Source: Polaromonas sp. (GTDB lineage: Bacteria > Pseudomonadota > Gammaproteobacteria > Burkholderiales > Burkholderiaceae_C). Taken from it: 40,795 nt of DNA. Shown one piece after another: positions 17,878-26,099 of this stretch. Where the stretch lies: NCBI RefSeq assembly GCF_030682935.1, contig NZ_JAUXNA010000400.1:1-40795 (forward strand). Reading direction: 5' to 3'. The notes under the pieces are model-generated. The model had not been told where the DNA came from. It made no database searches and worked only from the letters and a program-made list of their open reading frames with translations. Within the stretch, counting starts at the first letter, position 1. Every line of letters starts with the position of its first letter. Made by a program: the position numbers and the translations under genes.

Positions 17878-19221
17878 TTAGGCAGGAACTGCTTCGTCCC
17901 GCGTCAGGACTTCGCCGCGCAGCGAGCGCTGGCTGGTTTCGGTGATGGTCACATCGACCATCTGGCCGATCAGGCGTGGCTGGCCCTTGATGACGACGAC
18001 CCGGTTGCATTCGGTGCGGCCCATCAGCTCGGTCGGGTCCTTGCGCGCCGCGCCTTCGACGAGGATGCGCTGCACCGTACCCAGGCGGCTGGCACTGATG
18101 GCGCGCACGCTGTCGTCCAGCGTGGCCTGCAGGTGCTGCAGGCGTTTGAGCTTGACCTCGTGCGGCGTGTCGTCGGCCAGGTTGGCGGCCGGCGTGCCGG
18201 GGCGCGGGCTGAAGATGAAGCTGAACGAGGTGTCGTAGCCGACCTCGTTGACCAGCTTCATCATCTTCTGGAAATCATCCTCGGTTTCGCCCGGAAAACC
18301 GACGATGAAGTCGCTGCTCATGGCCAGGTCGGGCCGGATGGCGCGCAGCTTCTTGATCGTGCTCTTGTACTCCATCGCCGTATAGCCGCGCTTCATCGCC
18401 ATGAGGATGCGGTCCGAGCCATGCTGCACCGGCAGATGCAGGTGATTGACCAGCTTGGGCAGCTTGGCATAGGCGTCGATCAGGCTTTGCGTGAATTCGT
18501 TGGGGTGGCTGGTGACGTAGCGGATGCGCTCTATGCCCGGGATGTCGGACACGTACTCCAGCAAGGTGGCGAAATCGGCAATTTCAGCCGTGCCGCCCAT
18601 GGGGCCGCGGTAGGCATTGACGTTTTGCCCCAGCAGCGTGACTTCCTTGACGCCCTGGTCGGCCAGGCCGGCCACTTCGACCAGCACGTCTTCAAAAGGC
18701 CGCGAGACTTCCTCGCCGCGCGTATAGGGCACGACGCAGTAACTGCAGTATTTGGAGCAACCCTCCATGATGCTGACAAAGGCGCTCGCGCCTTCGACGC
18801 GGGCCGGCGGCAGGTGGTCAAACTTTTCAATTTCCGGAAAGCTGATGTCCACCTGGGGCTTGCCGAGACGGGCACGGCTGGCCAGCAGCTGCGGCAGGCG
18901 GTGCAGCGTCTGTGGGCCGAACACCACGTCAACGTAGGGCGCGCGCTGGATGATGGCCGCGCCTTCCTGGCTGGCGACACAGCCGCCCACACCGATCAGC
19001 ACGCCTTTTTCCTTCAAATGCTTGACGCGGCCCAGGTCGCTGAATACTTTTTCCTGCGCCTTCTCGCGCACCGAGCAGGTGTTGAACAGGATCAGGTCGG
19101 CTTCGTCGATGTCTTGCGTGGGCTCGTAACCCTCTGCGGCGTGCAGCACATCGGACATTTTGTCCGAGTCGTACTCGTTCATCTGGCAGCCGAAGGTTTT
19201 GATGAATACTTTTTTGCTCAT
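17878..19221 (-). CDS. miaB: tRNA-2-methylthio-N6-dimethylallyladenosine synthase
   Basis: MiaB, 447 residues, is a radical-SAM methylthiotransferase that converts i6A37 to ms2i6A37 in tRNAs reading UNN codons. The N-terminal UPF0004 domain carries cluster cysteines C12 ([13 protein letters not shown]), C49 ([12 protein letters not shown]) and C81 ([11 protein letters not shown]). The radical-SAM motif is C155-x3-C159-x2-C162 ([17 protein letters not shown]). A C-terminal TRAM domain (about 375-440) includes GRTECNRVV. The length matches the family. The ATG at 19221 is followed directly by the canonical [14 protein letters not shown] start. It is the first gene in a tight run with glrK, lipoprotein and glrR. 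Confidence 0.96.
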   Translation of the reverse strand: MSKKVFIKTFGCQMNEYDSDKMSDVLHAAEGYEPTQDIDEADLILFNTCSVREKAQEKVFSDLGRVKHLKEKGVLIGVGGCVASQEGAAIIQRAPYVDVVFGPQTLHRLPQLLASRARLGKPQVDISFPEIEKFDHLPPARVEGASAFVSIMEGCSKYCSYCVVPYTRGEEVSRPFEDVLVEVAGLADQGVKEVTLLGQNVNAYRGPMGGTAEIADFATLLEYVSDIPGIERIRYVTSHPNEFTQSLIDAYAKLPKLVNHLHLPVQHGSDRILMAMKRGYTAMEYKSTIKKLRAIRPDLAMSSDFIVGFPGETEDDFQKMMKLVNEVGYDTSFSFIFSPRPGTPAANLADDTPHEVKLKRLQHLQATLDDSVRAISASRLGTVQRILVEGAARKDPTELMGRTECNRVVVIKGQPRLIGQMVDVTITETSQRSLRGEVLTRDEAVPA

Positions 19222-19223
19222 GA

Positions 19224-19291
19224 TTTGCTACTTTATTGATAGCTTCTAGCGCCCGTTGATAAAGGGCTAGAGGCCTGTTTTGTGCTTGAAA
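19224..19291 (+). repeat. Intergenic two-hairpin repeat, copy 2
   Basis: Reads TTTGCTAC-TTTATT-GATAGCTTCTAGCGCCCG...GGGCTAGAGGCCTGTTTT on the plus strand. The first dyad is GCTA/TAGC, the second AGCGCCC/GGGCT. It fills most of the gap between the unknown secreted gene and the miaB start, so any miaB promoter must lie in or overlap it. It is a relative of the copies near 10555, 30150 and 38631. Confidence 0.7.
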
Positions 19292-19300
19292 CAGCGAGCG

Positions 19301-19765
19301 TCAGCGTGCGTAGGCCGGCAACTGCCCGTAGGGCGTATTGCCGTCATCGGCAGGCGCTTCAGTGGCGCCGCTGCCAAAGCTGAACCAGGAGGCCTTGGTG
19401 TTGGGTCGTTTCTGCCTGATTTCTTCGCTGTTGAGTATCCAGACCTGGTGCACCTGGCCCGTGTTTTCGCGCAGGTAGTTCACCACCAGTTTTTGCTCGA
19501 CCAGCGCGCCCGAGAGCACCAGGTGGTTGTTGGCGTCGCGAATGCGCGAGCCCACCGACAGCCGGTCCGGCTTGCCGTCCATGGAAATGATGGGGGGTGC
19601 GAGCACCATCATTTCGCCGCGAAGGGCGGCCTTGGGGAATTGCCTGACGCCGGGTTGGCTCTCGCCGGCCTGGCTGGTCTGAGCAAGGGCAGACGGGGAT
19701 ACAAGAGAGGCCGATGCGGCCAGCAATATCAGTGCGGCCATCAGGTGCGGTGTGCAGCGGTTCAT
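19301..19765 (-). CDS. Hypothetical secreted protein
   Basis: I do not recognise this 154-residue protein. The ATG at 19765 is chosen over an upstream in-frame start (19885) because it gives a clean signal peptide: MNRCTPHL, hydrophobic core (AALILLAASASLV), cleavage after ALA near residue 29. The mature protein of about 125 residues has a conserved-looking core, GEMMVLAPPIISMDGKPDRL, then VGSRIRDANNHLVLSGALVE and VNYLRENTGQVHQVWILNSE, suggesting a small beta-rich domain, and a Gly/Ala-rich tail. No cysteine remains after the signal, so it is not a lipoprotein. It is alone, flanked by a repeat and a 248-bp gap; a role is not assignable. Confidence 0.75.
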   Translation of the reverse strand: MNRCTPHLMAALILLAASASLVSPSALAQTSQAGESQPGVRQFPKAALRGEMMVLAPPIISMDGKPDRLSVGSRIRDANNHLVLSGALVEQKLVVNYLRENTGQVHQVWILNSEEIRQKRPNTKASWFSFGSGATEAPADDGNTPYGQLPAYAR

Positions 19766-20013
19766 GGTGTTTGTCCAGAGGCTGTGGCAAGAAAAATCAG
19801 CAATCGTCTTGGGCAGAAATTCTGGCGGCGCTTCGCGGGGAGCCCGGAAGGCGCGACTGAAACCAGAAAATCCCCTGAAAATCAAGAGCTCGGGAATGCT
19901 TTTGGAGCGCGTCCGGGGGAGTTGGTGCTCCTCCGGCGTGAAGCCCTCAAGTGTACCCGCTGGACTTTGGCCGCGCCAGATCAGGGCATGCCGGACTTGT
20001 GGCGAAGCTGGAC

Positions 20014-21306
20014 TCAGCGGATGCGCGGCAGCGCCTGCATCTGCTCGGGCGTGGTGAACCAGGCGCTCGATGCGCCCATGCGCGTGCGCGCCTGCGCCAG
20101 TTCATGGCGCGCCACGGTGCGCAGGTGTACTTCGTCCGGGCCGTCCATGAGGTGCAGCGCGCGGCCCCAGGTCCAGAGTTGCGCCAGCGGCGTGTCTGGC
20201 GACAGGCCCATGGCGCCAAACACCTGCATGGCGCGGTCGACCACGCGCGTCTGCAGCCGCGCCGCCACGACCTTGATGGCGGCAACCTGCGCCCGCGTTG
20301 CCGGCGCGTCCGCCGCCTCGCACTGGTCGAGCAGCCAGGCGGTGTGCAGCACCAGCAGCCGCGCCTGGTCGATCTCGATGCGCGACTCGGCAATCCAGTC
20401 CTGCACGTTGGAGTAGTCGGCGAGGTACTTGCCAAAGGTCTGGCGCTCCAGCGTGCGCTCGGCAGCCAGCGCCAGTGCCAGCTCCCACTGGCCGATGGTG
20501 CGCATGCAGTGGTGCACCCGGCCGGGGCCGAGCCGCGCCTGCGCCATCGCAAAACCGTCGCCCCAGCCGCCCAGCAGGTGCTCGGCCGGCACGCGCACAT
20601 CGCGCAGCAAAATTTCGCAGTGGCCCTCTGGCGCGTGGTGGTGCAGCACGGCAATATTGCGCAGCACCTGCACGCCGGGGCTGTCGAGTGGCACCAGCAC
20701 CATGCTGTGCTGGTGGTGGCGCTGCAGTGTTGGGGGGGCGGCTTCCTCGTTGCGGCACATCACGATGAGTAGCCTGCAGTGCGGGTGCGCCGCGCCGGTG
20801 ATGAACCATTTGCGGCCGTTCAGCACGAGCTGATCGCCGTCACGCCGCGCGGTGGTCTGCAGATTGGTCGGGTCGGACGAAGCGACATCGGGCTCGGACA
20901 TGGCGAAGGCCGAGCGGATCCGGCCTTCAAGCAGCGGCGTGAGCCAGTGTGCGCGCTGCCCGGGCGTGGCAAAGCGGTGCAGCAGTTCGATGTTGCCGGT
21001 GTCGGGCGCGCTGCAGTTGAAGACCTCGGCGGCCCAGGGCAGGCGGCCCATGGTTTCGGCCAATGGCGCGTAGTCGAGGTTGGACAGGCGGGTGCCGGGT
21101 TCGTCGTCCTCGAGACCGGGCAGGAACAGGTTCCACAGGCCTTCGTCACGGGCGAGGGTCTTCAGGTCCTCCATAAACGGTGGCGGGTAAATGCCGTCCT
21201 GCACCGAGCGGTGCCAGGCGGCGTTGTAGGGCAGCAGGTAGCGCTGCAGGAAGGCTTCAAGGCGCCGGTTGAGCTCTCGTGCTTTTGGGGAGTGGGCAAA
21301 GTCCAT
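20014..21306 (-). CDS. Acyl-CoA dehydrogenase, ACAD10/11-like
   Basis: A 430-residue FAD flavoenzyme of the acyl-CoA dehydrogenase family, oxidising an acyl-CoA to the 2-enoyl form with ETF as acceptor. Family blocks: FAMSEPDVASSDPTNLQTT (FAD and substrate), GRKWFITGAAHP, ERQTFGKYLADYSNVQDWIA, the QVFGAMGLSPDTPLAQLW segment and a C-terminal DGPDEVH motif. The DGPDEVH/GAMGLS combination and the long N-terminal domain put it with ACAD10/ACAD11-like proteins rather than short-chain enzymes. The companion phosphotransferase domain common in that group is absent here. It stands alone, with a 7-bp-arm palindrome 28-48 bp upstream of its start that may be an operator. Confidence 0.88.
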   Translation of the reverse strand: MDFAHSPKARELNRRLEAFLQRYLLPYNAAWHRSVQDGIYPPPFMEDLKTLARDEGLWNLFLPGLEDDEPGTRLSNLDYAPLAETMGRLPWAAEVFNCSAPDTGNIELLHRFATPGQRAHWLTPLLEGRIRSAFAMSEPDVASSDPTNLQTTARRDGDQLVLNGRKWFITGAAHPHCRLLIVMCRNEEAAPPTLQRHHQHSMVLVPLDSPGVQVLRNIAVLHHHAPEGHCEILLRDVRVPAEHLLGGWGDGFAMAQARLGPGRVHHCMRTIGQWELALALAAERTLERQTFGKYLADYSNVQDWIAESRIEIDQARLLVLHTAWLLDQCEAADAPATRAQVAAIKVVAARLQTRVVDRAMQVFGAMGLSPDTPLAQLWTWGRALHLMDGPDEVHLRTVARHELAQARTRMGASSAWFTTPEQMQALPRIR

Positions 21307-21333
21307 TCGCTATTGTCGAAGCGGCGGGCCGGA

Positions 21334-21354
21334 CTGTCACAACGGAGGTGACAG
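21334..21354. promoter_or_regulatory. Candidate operator palindrome upstream of the acyl-CoA dehydrogenase
   Basis: CTGTCAC-N7-GTGACAG is a perfect 7-bp-arm dyad of 21 bp, centred 38 bp upstream of the acyl-CoA dehydrogenase start codon. Size and placement fit a TetR- or MerR-type dimer site, as is common for acyl-CoA metabolism genes. No regulator gene is adjacent. Alternatively it is an RNA hairpin in the leader. Confidence 0.45.
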
Positions 21355-21478
21355 GTGCTGTATTGCAAGGCTTGCAGTTTTGCTTGTGCCCCGGACGGCC
21401 ATTGGGAGAAAGTGGCGCTGGCGCTTTTCTGGCGTGCTGATGCAGCTATTTTTTTAACAGTTCCATGAGGGGCGCAGC

Positions 21479-22963
21479 TTACAGCCCGAGCGACTCAAAC
21501 AGGCTGTCCATGCGCGCGGTCACGTCGGCATCCATGGTGATGGTGCGGCCCCATTCGCGCTGGGTTTCGCCGGGCCATTTGTTGGTCGCGTCGAGCCCCA
21601 TCTTGCTGCCCAGGCCGCTCACGGGCGAGGCGAAGTCGAGGTAGTCGATGGGCGTGTTTTCCACCATCATGGTGTCGCGCGCCGGATCCATGCGCGTGGT
21701 CAGGGCCCAGACCACTTCGCGCCAGTCGCGCACGTTCACGTCGTCATCGACCACGACGATGAACTTGGTGTACATGAACTGGCGCAGGTGGCTCCACACG
21801 CCCATCATCACGCGGCGCGCGTGGCCGGGGTAGGCTTTTTTGATTTGCACCAGCGCCATGCGGTAGCTGCAGCCTTCGGGCGGCAGATAGAAGTCGGTGA
21901 TTTCCGGGAACTGGCGCTGCAGCAGCGGGATGAACAGCTCGTTCAGGGCCATGCCCAGCACGGCGGGCTCGTCCGGGGGTTTTCCGGTGTAGGTGGAGTG
22001 GTAAATCGGGTCTTGGCGCATGGTGATGCGGTCCACCGTGAACACCGGAAACCAGGCCTGCTCGTTGTAGTAGCCGGTGTGGTCGCCATACGGTCCTTCG
22101 AGTGCGTGCTGGTAACCGCTGGCGTGGCTGGCGTCGGGGTAAATGTGGCCTTCGAGCACGATTTCGGCCGAGGCCGGCACGCGCAGCGGCACGCCCAGCG
22201 CCTTCACCACCTCGGTGCGCGCACCGCGCAGCAGGCCGGCGAACTGGTACTCGGACAGGCTGTCGGGCACGGGCGTGACGGCGCCCAGGGTGGTGGCCGG
22301 ATCAGCCCCCAGCGCCACGGCCACGGGGTAGGGCTCGCCCGGGTGGGCGGCGCAGTGCTCGCGGAAATCCTGTGCGCCGCCGCGGTGCGCGAGCCAGCGC
22401 ATGATGAGCTGGTTGCGGGACAGCACCTGCTGGCGGTAGATGCCCAGGTTCTGCCGTGCCTTGTGCGGGCCCTGCGTGATGACCAGGCCCCAGGTGACGA
22501 GCGGCGCCACGTCGCCGGGCCAGCAGTGCTGCACGGGCAGGCGCGCCAGATCGACGTCGTTGCCTTCCCAAATCACTTCCTGGCATGGCGCCGAGCGCAG
22601 CTCTTTGGGCGCCATGTGCCACAAGGTTTTGAGCAGGCCGCCCAGGCCCAGCATGTCCTTGAGGCCTTTGGGCGCCTCGGGCTCCTTGAGCGCGGCGAGC
22701 AGTTCGCCAAATGGACGCAGCCCCTGCAGGTCGGCCACGCCCATGGCACGCGCCACGCGCGCCGGGGTGCCAAACAGGTTTCCCAGCACCGGCATGCTGT
22801 GTCCGGTTGGCTGCTCGAACAGCAGGGCCGGGCCGCCGGCGCGCAGCACGCGGTCGCACAGGGCGGTCATTTCGAGGTGGGGCGAGACGGGCACGGCGAT
22901 GCGGCGCAGCTCGCCGGCTTGCTCCAGCTGGTTAATGAAGTCGCGCAGGTCTTGGTAGGGCAT
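21479..22963 (-). CDS. ubiD: 4-hydroxy-3-polyprenylbenzoate decarboxylase UbiD
   Basis: UbiD, 494 residues, uses prenylated FMN made by UbiX to decarboxylate 3-polyprenyl-4-hydroxybenzoate, the first step after prenylation in ubiquinone synthesis, and needs no O2. The start at 22963 ([20 protein letters not shown]) matches E. coli UbiD; the open frame upstream begins with TTG and reads low-complexity sequence. The family active-site block [16 protein letters not shown] is present, as are [18 protein letters not shown] and the C-terminal [21 protein letters not shown] divided by the metal-site region. It is last in the ubiU operon, 74 bp after ubiX, the largest gap in the run. Confidence 0.95.
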   Translation of the reverse strand: MPYQDLRDFINQLEQAGELRRIAVPVSPHLEMTALCDRVLRAGGPALLFEQPTGHSMPVLGNLFGTPARVARAMGVADLQGLRPFGELLAALKEPEAPKGLKDMLGLGGLLKTLWHMAPKELRSAPCQEVIWEGNDVDLARLPVQHCWPGDVAPLVTWGLVITQGPHKARQNLGIYRQQVLSRNQLIMRWLAHRGGAQDFREHCAAHPGEPYPVAVALGADPATTLGAVTPVPDSLSEYQFAGLLRGARTEVVKALGVPLRVPASAEIVLEGHIYPDASHASGYQHALEGPYGDHTGYYNEQAWFPVFTVDRITMRQDPIYHSTYTGKPPDEPAVLGMALNELFIPLLQRQFPEITDFYLPPEGCSYRMALVQIKKAYPGHARRVMMGVWSHLRQFMYTKFIVVVDDDVNVRDWREVVWALTTRMDPARDTMMVENTPIDYLDFASPVSGLGSKMGLDATNKWPGETQREWGRTITMDADVTARMDSLFESLGL

Positions 22964-23037
22964 GGGGTTGGCTTGTGGGGTGATTGCTTCGCCCTCTGCT
23001 TCGCAAGAGAAGGCGGGGGCGGTGCTCAAGGCGCAAG

Positions 23038-23634
23038 TCAAGCCGCCTCGGGAAGTGTCAGCCCTTCCCAGCGCGGCGCCAGGGTGTGGGGGATGTCGAG
23101 CAAGTCAAGCGCGCGGGCCACGCTGTAGTCCACGATGTCGCCGACCGACTGCGGGCGCAAATAAAACGCGGGCACCGGCGGGCAGATGATGCCGCCCATT
23201 TCGGTCACGCTGACCATGTTGCGCAGGTGTGTGAGGTGCAGGGGCGACTCGCGCACCAGCAGCACCAGGCGGCGGCGTTCCTTGAGCATGACGTCGGCCG
23301 CGCGCGTGAGCAGGTTGTCGCCCAGGCCGTGCGCCACCGCCGCGAGCGTGCGCATCGAGCACGGCGCAATCACCATGCCGCTGCACCTGAAGGAGCCGCT
23401 GGCAATGGCCGCGCCCACGTTGGCTGCGTCGTGCACGTGGTCGGCCATGGCTTCGACGAACGCGCGATCCATGTCGAGTTCGTGTTGCAGGTTGCGCCAG
23501 CCGGCGTCGGACACGACAAGGTGCGACTCGACGTCCGCCATGCCCTGCAACACCTGCAGCAGGCGCGTACCGTACACGGCACCGCTGGCACCCGAGATGG
23601 CGACGATGATGCGGCGCGGCGCGGGGGTGTTCAT
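23038..23634 (-). CDS. ubiX: Flavin prenyltransferase UbiX
   Basis: UbiX, 198 residues, attaches a dimethylallyl group to FMN to make prenyl-FMN for UbiD. It starts with the flavin-binding strand-loop [19 protein letters not shown], has the conserved [20 protein letters not shown] block near 115-135, [17 protein letters not shown], and the C-terminal [17 protein letters not shown]. The length is typical. Its start overlaps the upstream DGC-domain gene by 4 bp (ATGA), indicating coupled translation and tying the two small proteins together. Confidence 0.95.
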   Translation of the reverse strand: MNTPAPRRIIVAISGASGAVYGTRLLQVLQGMADVESHLVVSDAGWRNLQHELDMDRAFVEAMADHVHDAANVGAAIASGSFRCSGMVIAPCSMRTLAAVAHGLGDNLLTRAADVMLKERRRLVLLVRESPLHLTHLRNMVSVTEMGGIICPPVPAFYLRPQSVGDIVDYSVARALDLLDIPHTLAPRWEGLTLPEAA

Positions 23635-24035
23635 CCGGCCGTCGCAGTCTTCCCGGAGGCGCCCGGCGATGCGGCCTGCAGGTCGGCTTTCACGCGCTCC
23701 AGCACCGTGGCGGCCTGCCCGGGGTCAAAGTCTTCGTGTCGAAGCTTTCTCACGCCGTAGTGCTGTAGCTGGTAGTGGCGGTCGGCTTCAATACCGTGTC
23801 GTGCCAGGCTGCTCTTCACGCAGACCAGCGGGCAGCCATCCAGCGCAATGACGGGCCGGCCCGAGTGGGCGGTTTTGAGCAGGCTGGGCACATCGCCGCC
23901 TACGCCGGCAATGCACGACATTTCGGCCACGCCGCTGCGGTCCAGCCGAATCGCGACGTGGTTGGCCAGTTGCGCGGCGCTGGAACAGCCGGAACAGGCA
24001 TAAACCAAGGGGTGATGGGTTGCGTGAGGCGTCAT
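23631..24035 (-). CDS. DGC-domain putative zinc-binding protein in the ubi operon
   Basis: A 134-residue soluble protein of the DGC-domain family (putative zinc-binding). Cysteines are arranged as YACSGCSSAAQLAN at the N-terminus (C14, C17), an MSCIAGVGGD segment, and the eponymous LDGCPLVCVKSSLARHG. The start at 24035 is used because the homologous part begins there; upstream codons overlap ubiT. Its function is unknown in the family. Here it lies 2 bp after ubiT and overlaps ubiX by 4 bp, so it is a translationally linked member of an O2-independent ubiquinone operon. A role in metal or Fe-S supply for UbiU/UbiV, or as a redox-active thiol protein, is inference. Confidence 0.85.
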   Translation of the reverse strand: MTPHATHHPLVYACSGCSSAAQLANHVAIRLDRSGVAEMSCIAGVGGDVPSLLKTAHSGRPVIALDGCPLVCVKSSLARHGIEADRHYQLQHYGVRKLRHEDFDPGQAATVLERVKADLQAASPGASGKTATAG

Positions 24036-24037
24036 TT

Positions 24038-24535
24038 TTATCTTCCCGCTGGCGAACCTGTTTTTGCGGAGCGCCACTGGGCCATGCGTGCCAGCACCTG
24101 GTGCGGCGTCCACTGCTGCAGATCGAACACGGGCAGTTCCAGGGCGTCGAGCGCGTTCTTGACCACCAGTCCCAATTCGGTATCGCCCTCTATGGACATG
24201 CGCCGGCTGAAGAACAGCGTGTCGGGGTCCTCCTGGCGCTGCGCAAGGCGCAGGAAATCATGGGCGCTGGCGCTGAGGGTCAGGTCGGTGGCCTGCTGCC
24301 GGGGGCAGGCGGCAAAGCGCTGGCCTGTCCACGCAAAATCAAAGGTCAGGCCTGCATCGCGTACATGAATGCGCAGCTTTTTGTTCAGCAAAAACTGGCG
24401 CACGTCGCCGGGAAGCAGGCGTGCCAGACCCAGGTTGAGCGCGGTCACCAGCAGCATCGAACCCGGGTAGGCGGGCAGGCTGGACAGCAGCGATGCCACG
24501 GGTTGGGGCAGTACAAAGGAAGAAGGCGCGGTCAT
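24038..24535 (-). CDS. ubiT: O2-independent ubiquinone biosynthesis accessory factor UbiT
   Basis: UbiT (YhbT), 165 residues, has an SCP2 lipid-binding fold and in E. coli is needed for ubiquinone synthesis without O2, probably by handling hydrophobic intermediates, in place of aerobic UbiJ. The diagnostic C-terminal block DTLFFSRRMSIEGDTELGL and VVKNALDALELP is nearly the same as in E. coli YhbT. The N-terminal part has amphipathic helices (NLGLARLLPGDVRQFL) ahead of the beta-sheet domain (about 45-140). It lies 21 bp after trhA and 2 bp before the DGC gene. Presence with ubiU and ubiV in one operon makes the assignment firm. Confidence 0.93.
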   Translation of the reverse strand: MTAPSSFVLPQPVASLLSSLPAYPGSMLLVTALNLGLARLLPGDVRQFLLNKKLRIHVRDAGLTFDFAWTGQRFAACPRQQATDLTLSASAHDFLRLAQRQEDPDTLFFSRRMSIEGDTELGLVVKNALDALELPVFDLQQWTPHQVLARMAQWRSAKTGSPAGR

Positions 24536-24556
24536 GGTGGTCCAGTCAGGCTACGG

Positions 24557-25174
24557 TCATGCTACATAAAGCAGCACGGTGAAAAAATGGCAGGTGCTGC
24601 CCCCGAGCACAAACAAATGCCACAGGCCGTGACCGTGGCGCACCTTGTGGTCGGTGGCGTAAAAAATAATGCCCAGCGTGTAGCAGGCGCCGCCCGCCGC
24701 CAGCCAGGCAAAACCGGCAGGCGTGAGCGCTTGCCACAGCGGCGACACGGCCACCAGCGCAAGCCAGCCCATGAGCACATAAATGACGAGCGACAGCACG
24801 CGCGCGCCGTTGGCAAACCAGATTTCCTGCACGATGCCCAGCAGCGCCAGCCCCCAGACCACGCCCAGCAGCGACCAGCCCCAGGCACCGCGCAGCGACA
24901 CCAGCGCGAACGGCGTGTAGCTGCCTGCAATCAGGAGGTAGATGGCGCAGTGGTCCAGCTTGCGCAGCACGTTTTTGGCGCGGCCACGCACACTGTGGTA
25001 CAGCGTGGAGAAGACATACAGCGACACCAGCATGGCGCCGTAGATGCTGAAGCTGACGATTTTCCAGGCATCGCCCAGGCGTGCCGCCAGCACGATCAGC
25101 AGCACCGAGCCGACCAACGCCAGCCCGGCCCCCGCCAGATGACTGATGCTGTTGAAACGCTCGCCGTGGTACAT
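24557..25174 (-). CDS. trhA: PAQR / hemolysin III-family membrane protein
   Basis: A 205-residue seven-helix membrane protein of the hemolysin III (PAQR-like) family. Signature blocks are GERFNSISHLAGAGLAL, the STLYHS motif, KLDHCAIYLLIAGSYTP and the C-terminal HLFVLGGSTCHFF; the conserved His and Asp residues in these blocks form a metal site in PAQR proteins. Start 25174 is chosen by homology; the frame extends upstream into ubiV without similarity. The hemolysin name is historical; E. coli TrhA has been linked to membrane-fluidity homeostasis. It lies 13 bp after ubiV and 21 bp before ubiT, an unusual place for it, so a link to membrane or quinone lipid homeostasis is possible. Confidence 0.88.
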   Translation of the reverse strand: MYHGERFNSISHLAGAGLALVGSVLLIVLAARLGDAWKIVSFSIYGAMLVSLYVFSTLYHSVRGRAKNVLRKLDHCAIYLLIAGSYTPFALVSLRGAWGWSLLGVVWGLALLGIVQEIWFANGARVLSLVIYVLMGWLALVAVSPLWQALTPAGFAWLAAGGACYTLGIIFYATDHKVRHGHGLWHLFVLGGSTCHFFTVLLYVA

Positions 25175-25187
25175 GGTGCTCAGGTGT

Positions 25188-26099
25188 TCAGGCCGGTGTG
25201 GCCTGCTCCAGCCCGGGGCGGCCGTGCCAATAACCATTGCAGCCCTGCTCGGGCATGAGCGGCTGCATGCGTGCCAATGCCTCCTGCGGGGCCAGCGCTT
25301 GCGCACGTGCGGCATCGAACAGCGCGATCACGTCGGCCGTGTGCTGTGCCTGCGGGCTCAGGCGGACGACATCAACGCCCAGGGCGCGCATGTCGTCCAG
25401 TGTGTCCACCAGGTTGTAGACCCGCGAAGACTGCGTTTGCGTGCCGTTAAGCACCAGGAATTCTTCGCGCTCTCGTGTGTTGAGCAGCAGGCCATCCGGA
25501 TGCTCCAGGCAGCTGAAGCGGCAGTCGTCCTTGGGCAGGTTGCGGTGCCGCGCCGTGAAGCAGCGTGCCGAGTAGGCCAGCGGCATGCGGCCGTAGGCAA
25601 ACACCTCGGTCTGCAGCCCGTCGGGGCGACCTTGCTGCAGCACGGCCAGATCGTCTTTTTTCATTTCCAGGGGCATCACCCAGCGGCTGGCGCCCAGCGA
25701 CGCCATCCATTGCAGAGACGGCAGGTTGTAAAGGTTCAGATGCGGGCCGGCCACGAACGGGACCTTGCCCGCGAGGCACTGCACGGCCCCCATGTCGTTG
25801 GCTTCAACCAGAAAGTCGCCATTCGCTGCAATTTTGTGCATGGTGCCCACCTCGGCGCCTGATTCGAGCAGCACCTGCGTGGACAGCACCACTTGCTTGC
25901 CTGCGTCGCGCAATTGCGCGGCGATGTCAAGCCAGTCGGCCAGGCGCAGCTCGTGGCGGCGCGAGCAGACGGTTTCGCCCAGGTAGACCACATCGACCGG
26001 CGTCGTGGCCATGGCCTCGTAGAAGCTCAAGACAGTATCCCGCGGCCAGTAGTACAGCAGCGGACCGAGGGCAATTTTCAGGGGGTGGGTAGTCATCAT
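25188..26099 (-). CDS. ubiV: O2-independent ubiquinone hydroxylation protein UbiV
   Basis: UbiV (YhbV), 303 residues, forms a heterodimer with UbiU that hydroxylates ubiquinone precursors without O2 (prephenate serves as oxygen donor in the E. coli work). Four Fe-S ligand cysteines are present: C45 (GETVCSRRHELR), C180, C193 and C197 (SARCFTARHRNLPKDDCRFSC), against E. coli C39, C180, C193 and C197. The U32 fold signature FAYGRMPLAYSARC is clear; annotation as a collagenase-like peptidase would be wrong. ATGs at 26099 and 26096 are adjacent; the ubiU stop overlaps by 4 bp. Confidence 0.95.
   Translation of the reverse strand: MMTTHPLKIALGPLLYYWPRDTVLSFYEAMATTPVDVVYLGETVCSRRHELRLADWLDIAAQLRDAGKQVVLSTQVLLESGAEVGTMHKIAANGDFLVEANDMGAVQCLAGKVPFVAGPHLNLYNLPSLQWMASLGASRWVMPLEMKKDDLAVLQQGRPDGLQTEVFAYGRMPLAYSARCFTARHRNLPKDDCRFSCLEHPDGLLLNTREREEFLVLNGTQTQSSRVYNLVDTLDDMRALGVDVVRLSPQAQHTADVIALFDAARAQALAPQEALARMQPLMPEQGCNGYWHGRPGLEQATPA

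Noticed and set aside
21429-21475. Possible fifth copy of the intergenic repeat (GCAGCTATTTTTTTAACAG)
   Set aside because: Only a short AT-rich part resembles the repeat; the GCGCCC/GGGCT dyad and the GAGGCCTG tail are missing.
22964-23041. N-terminal extension of UbiD from an upstream TTG
   Set aside because: The extra 26 residues are not family-like and overlap ubiX; the ATG at 22963 aligns with known UbiD starts.
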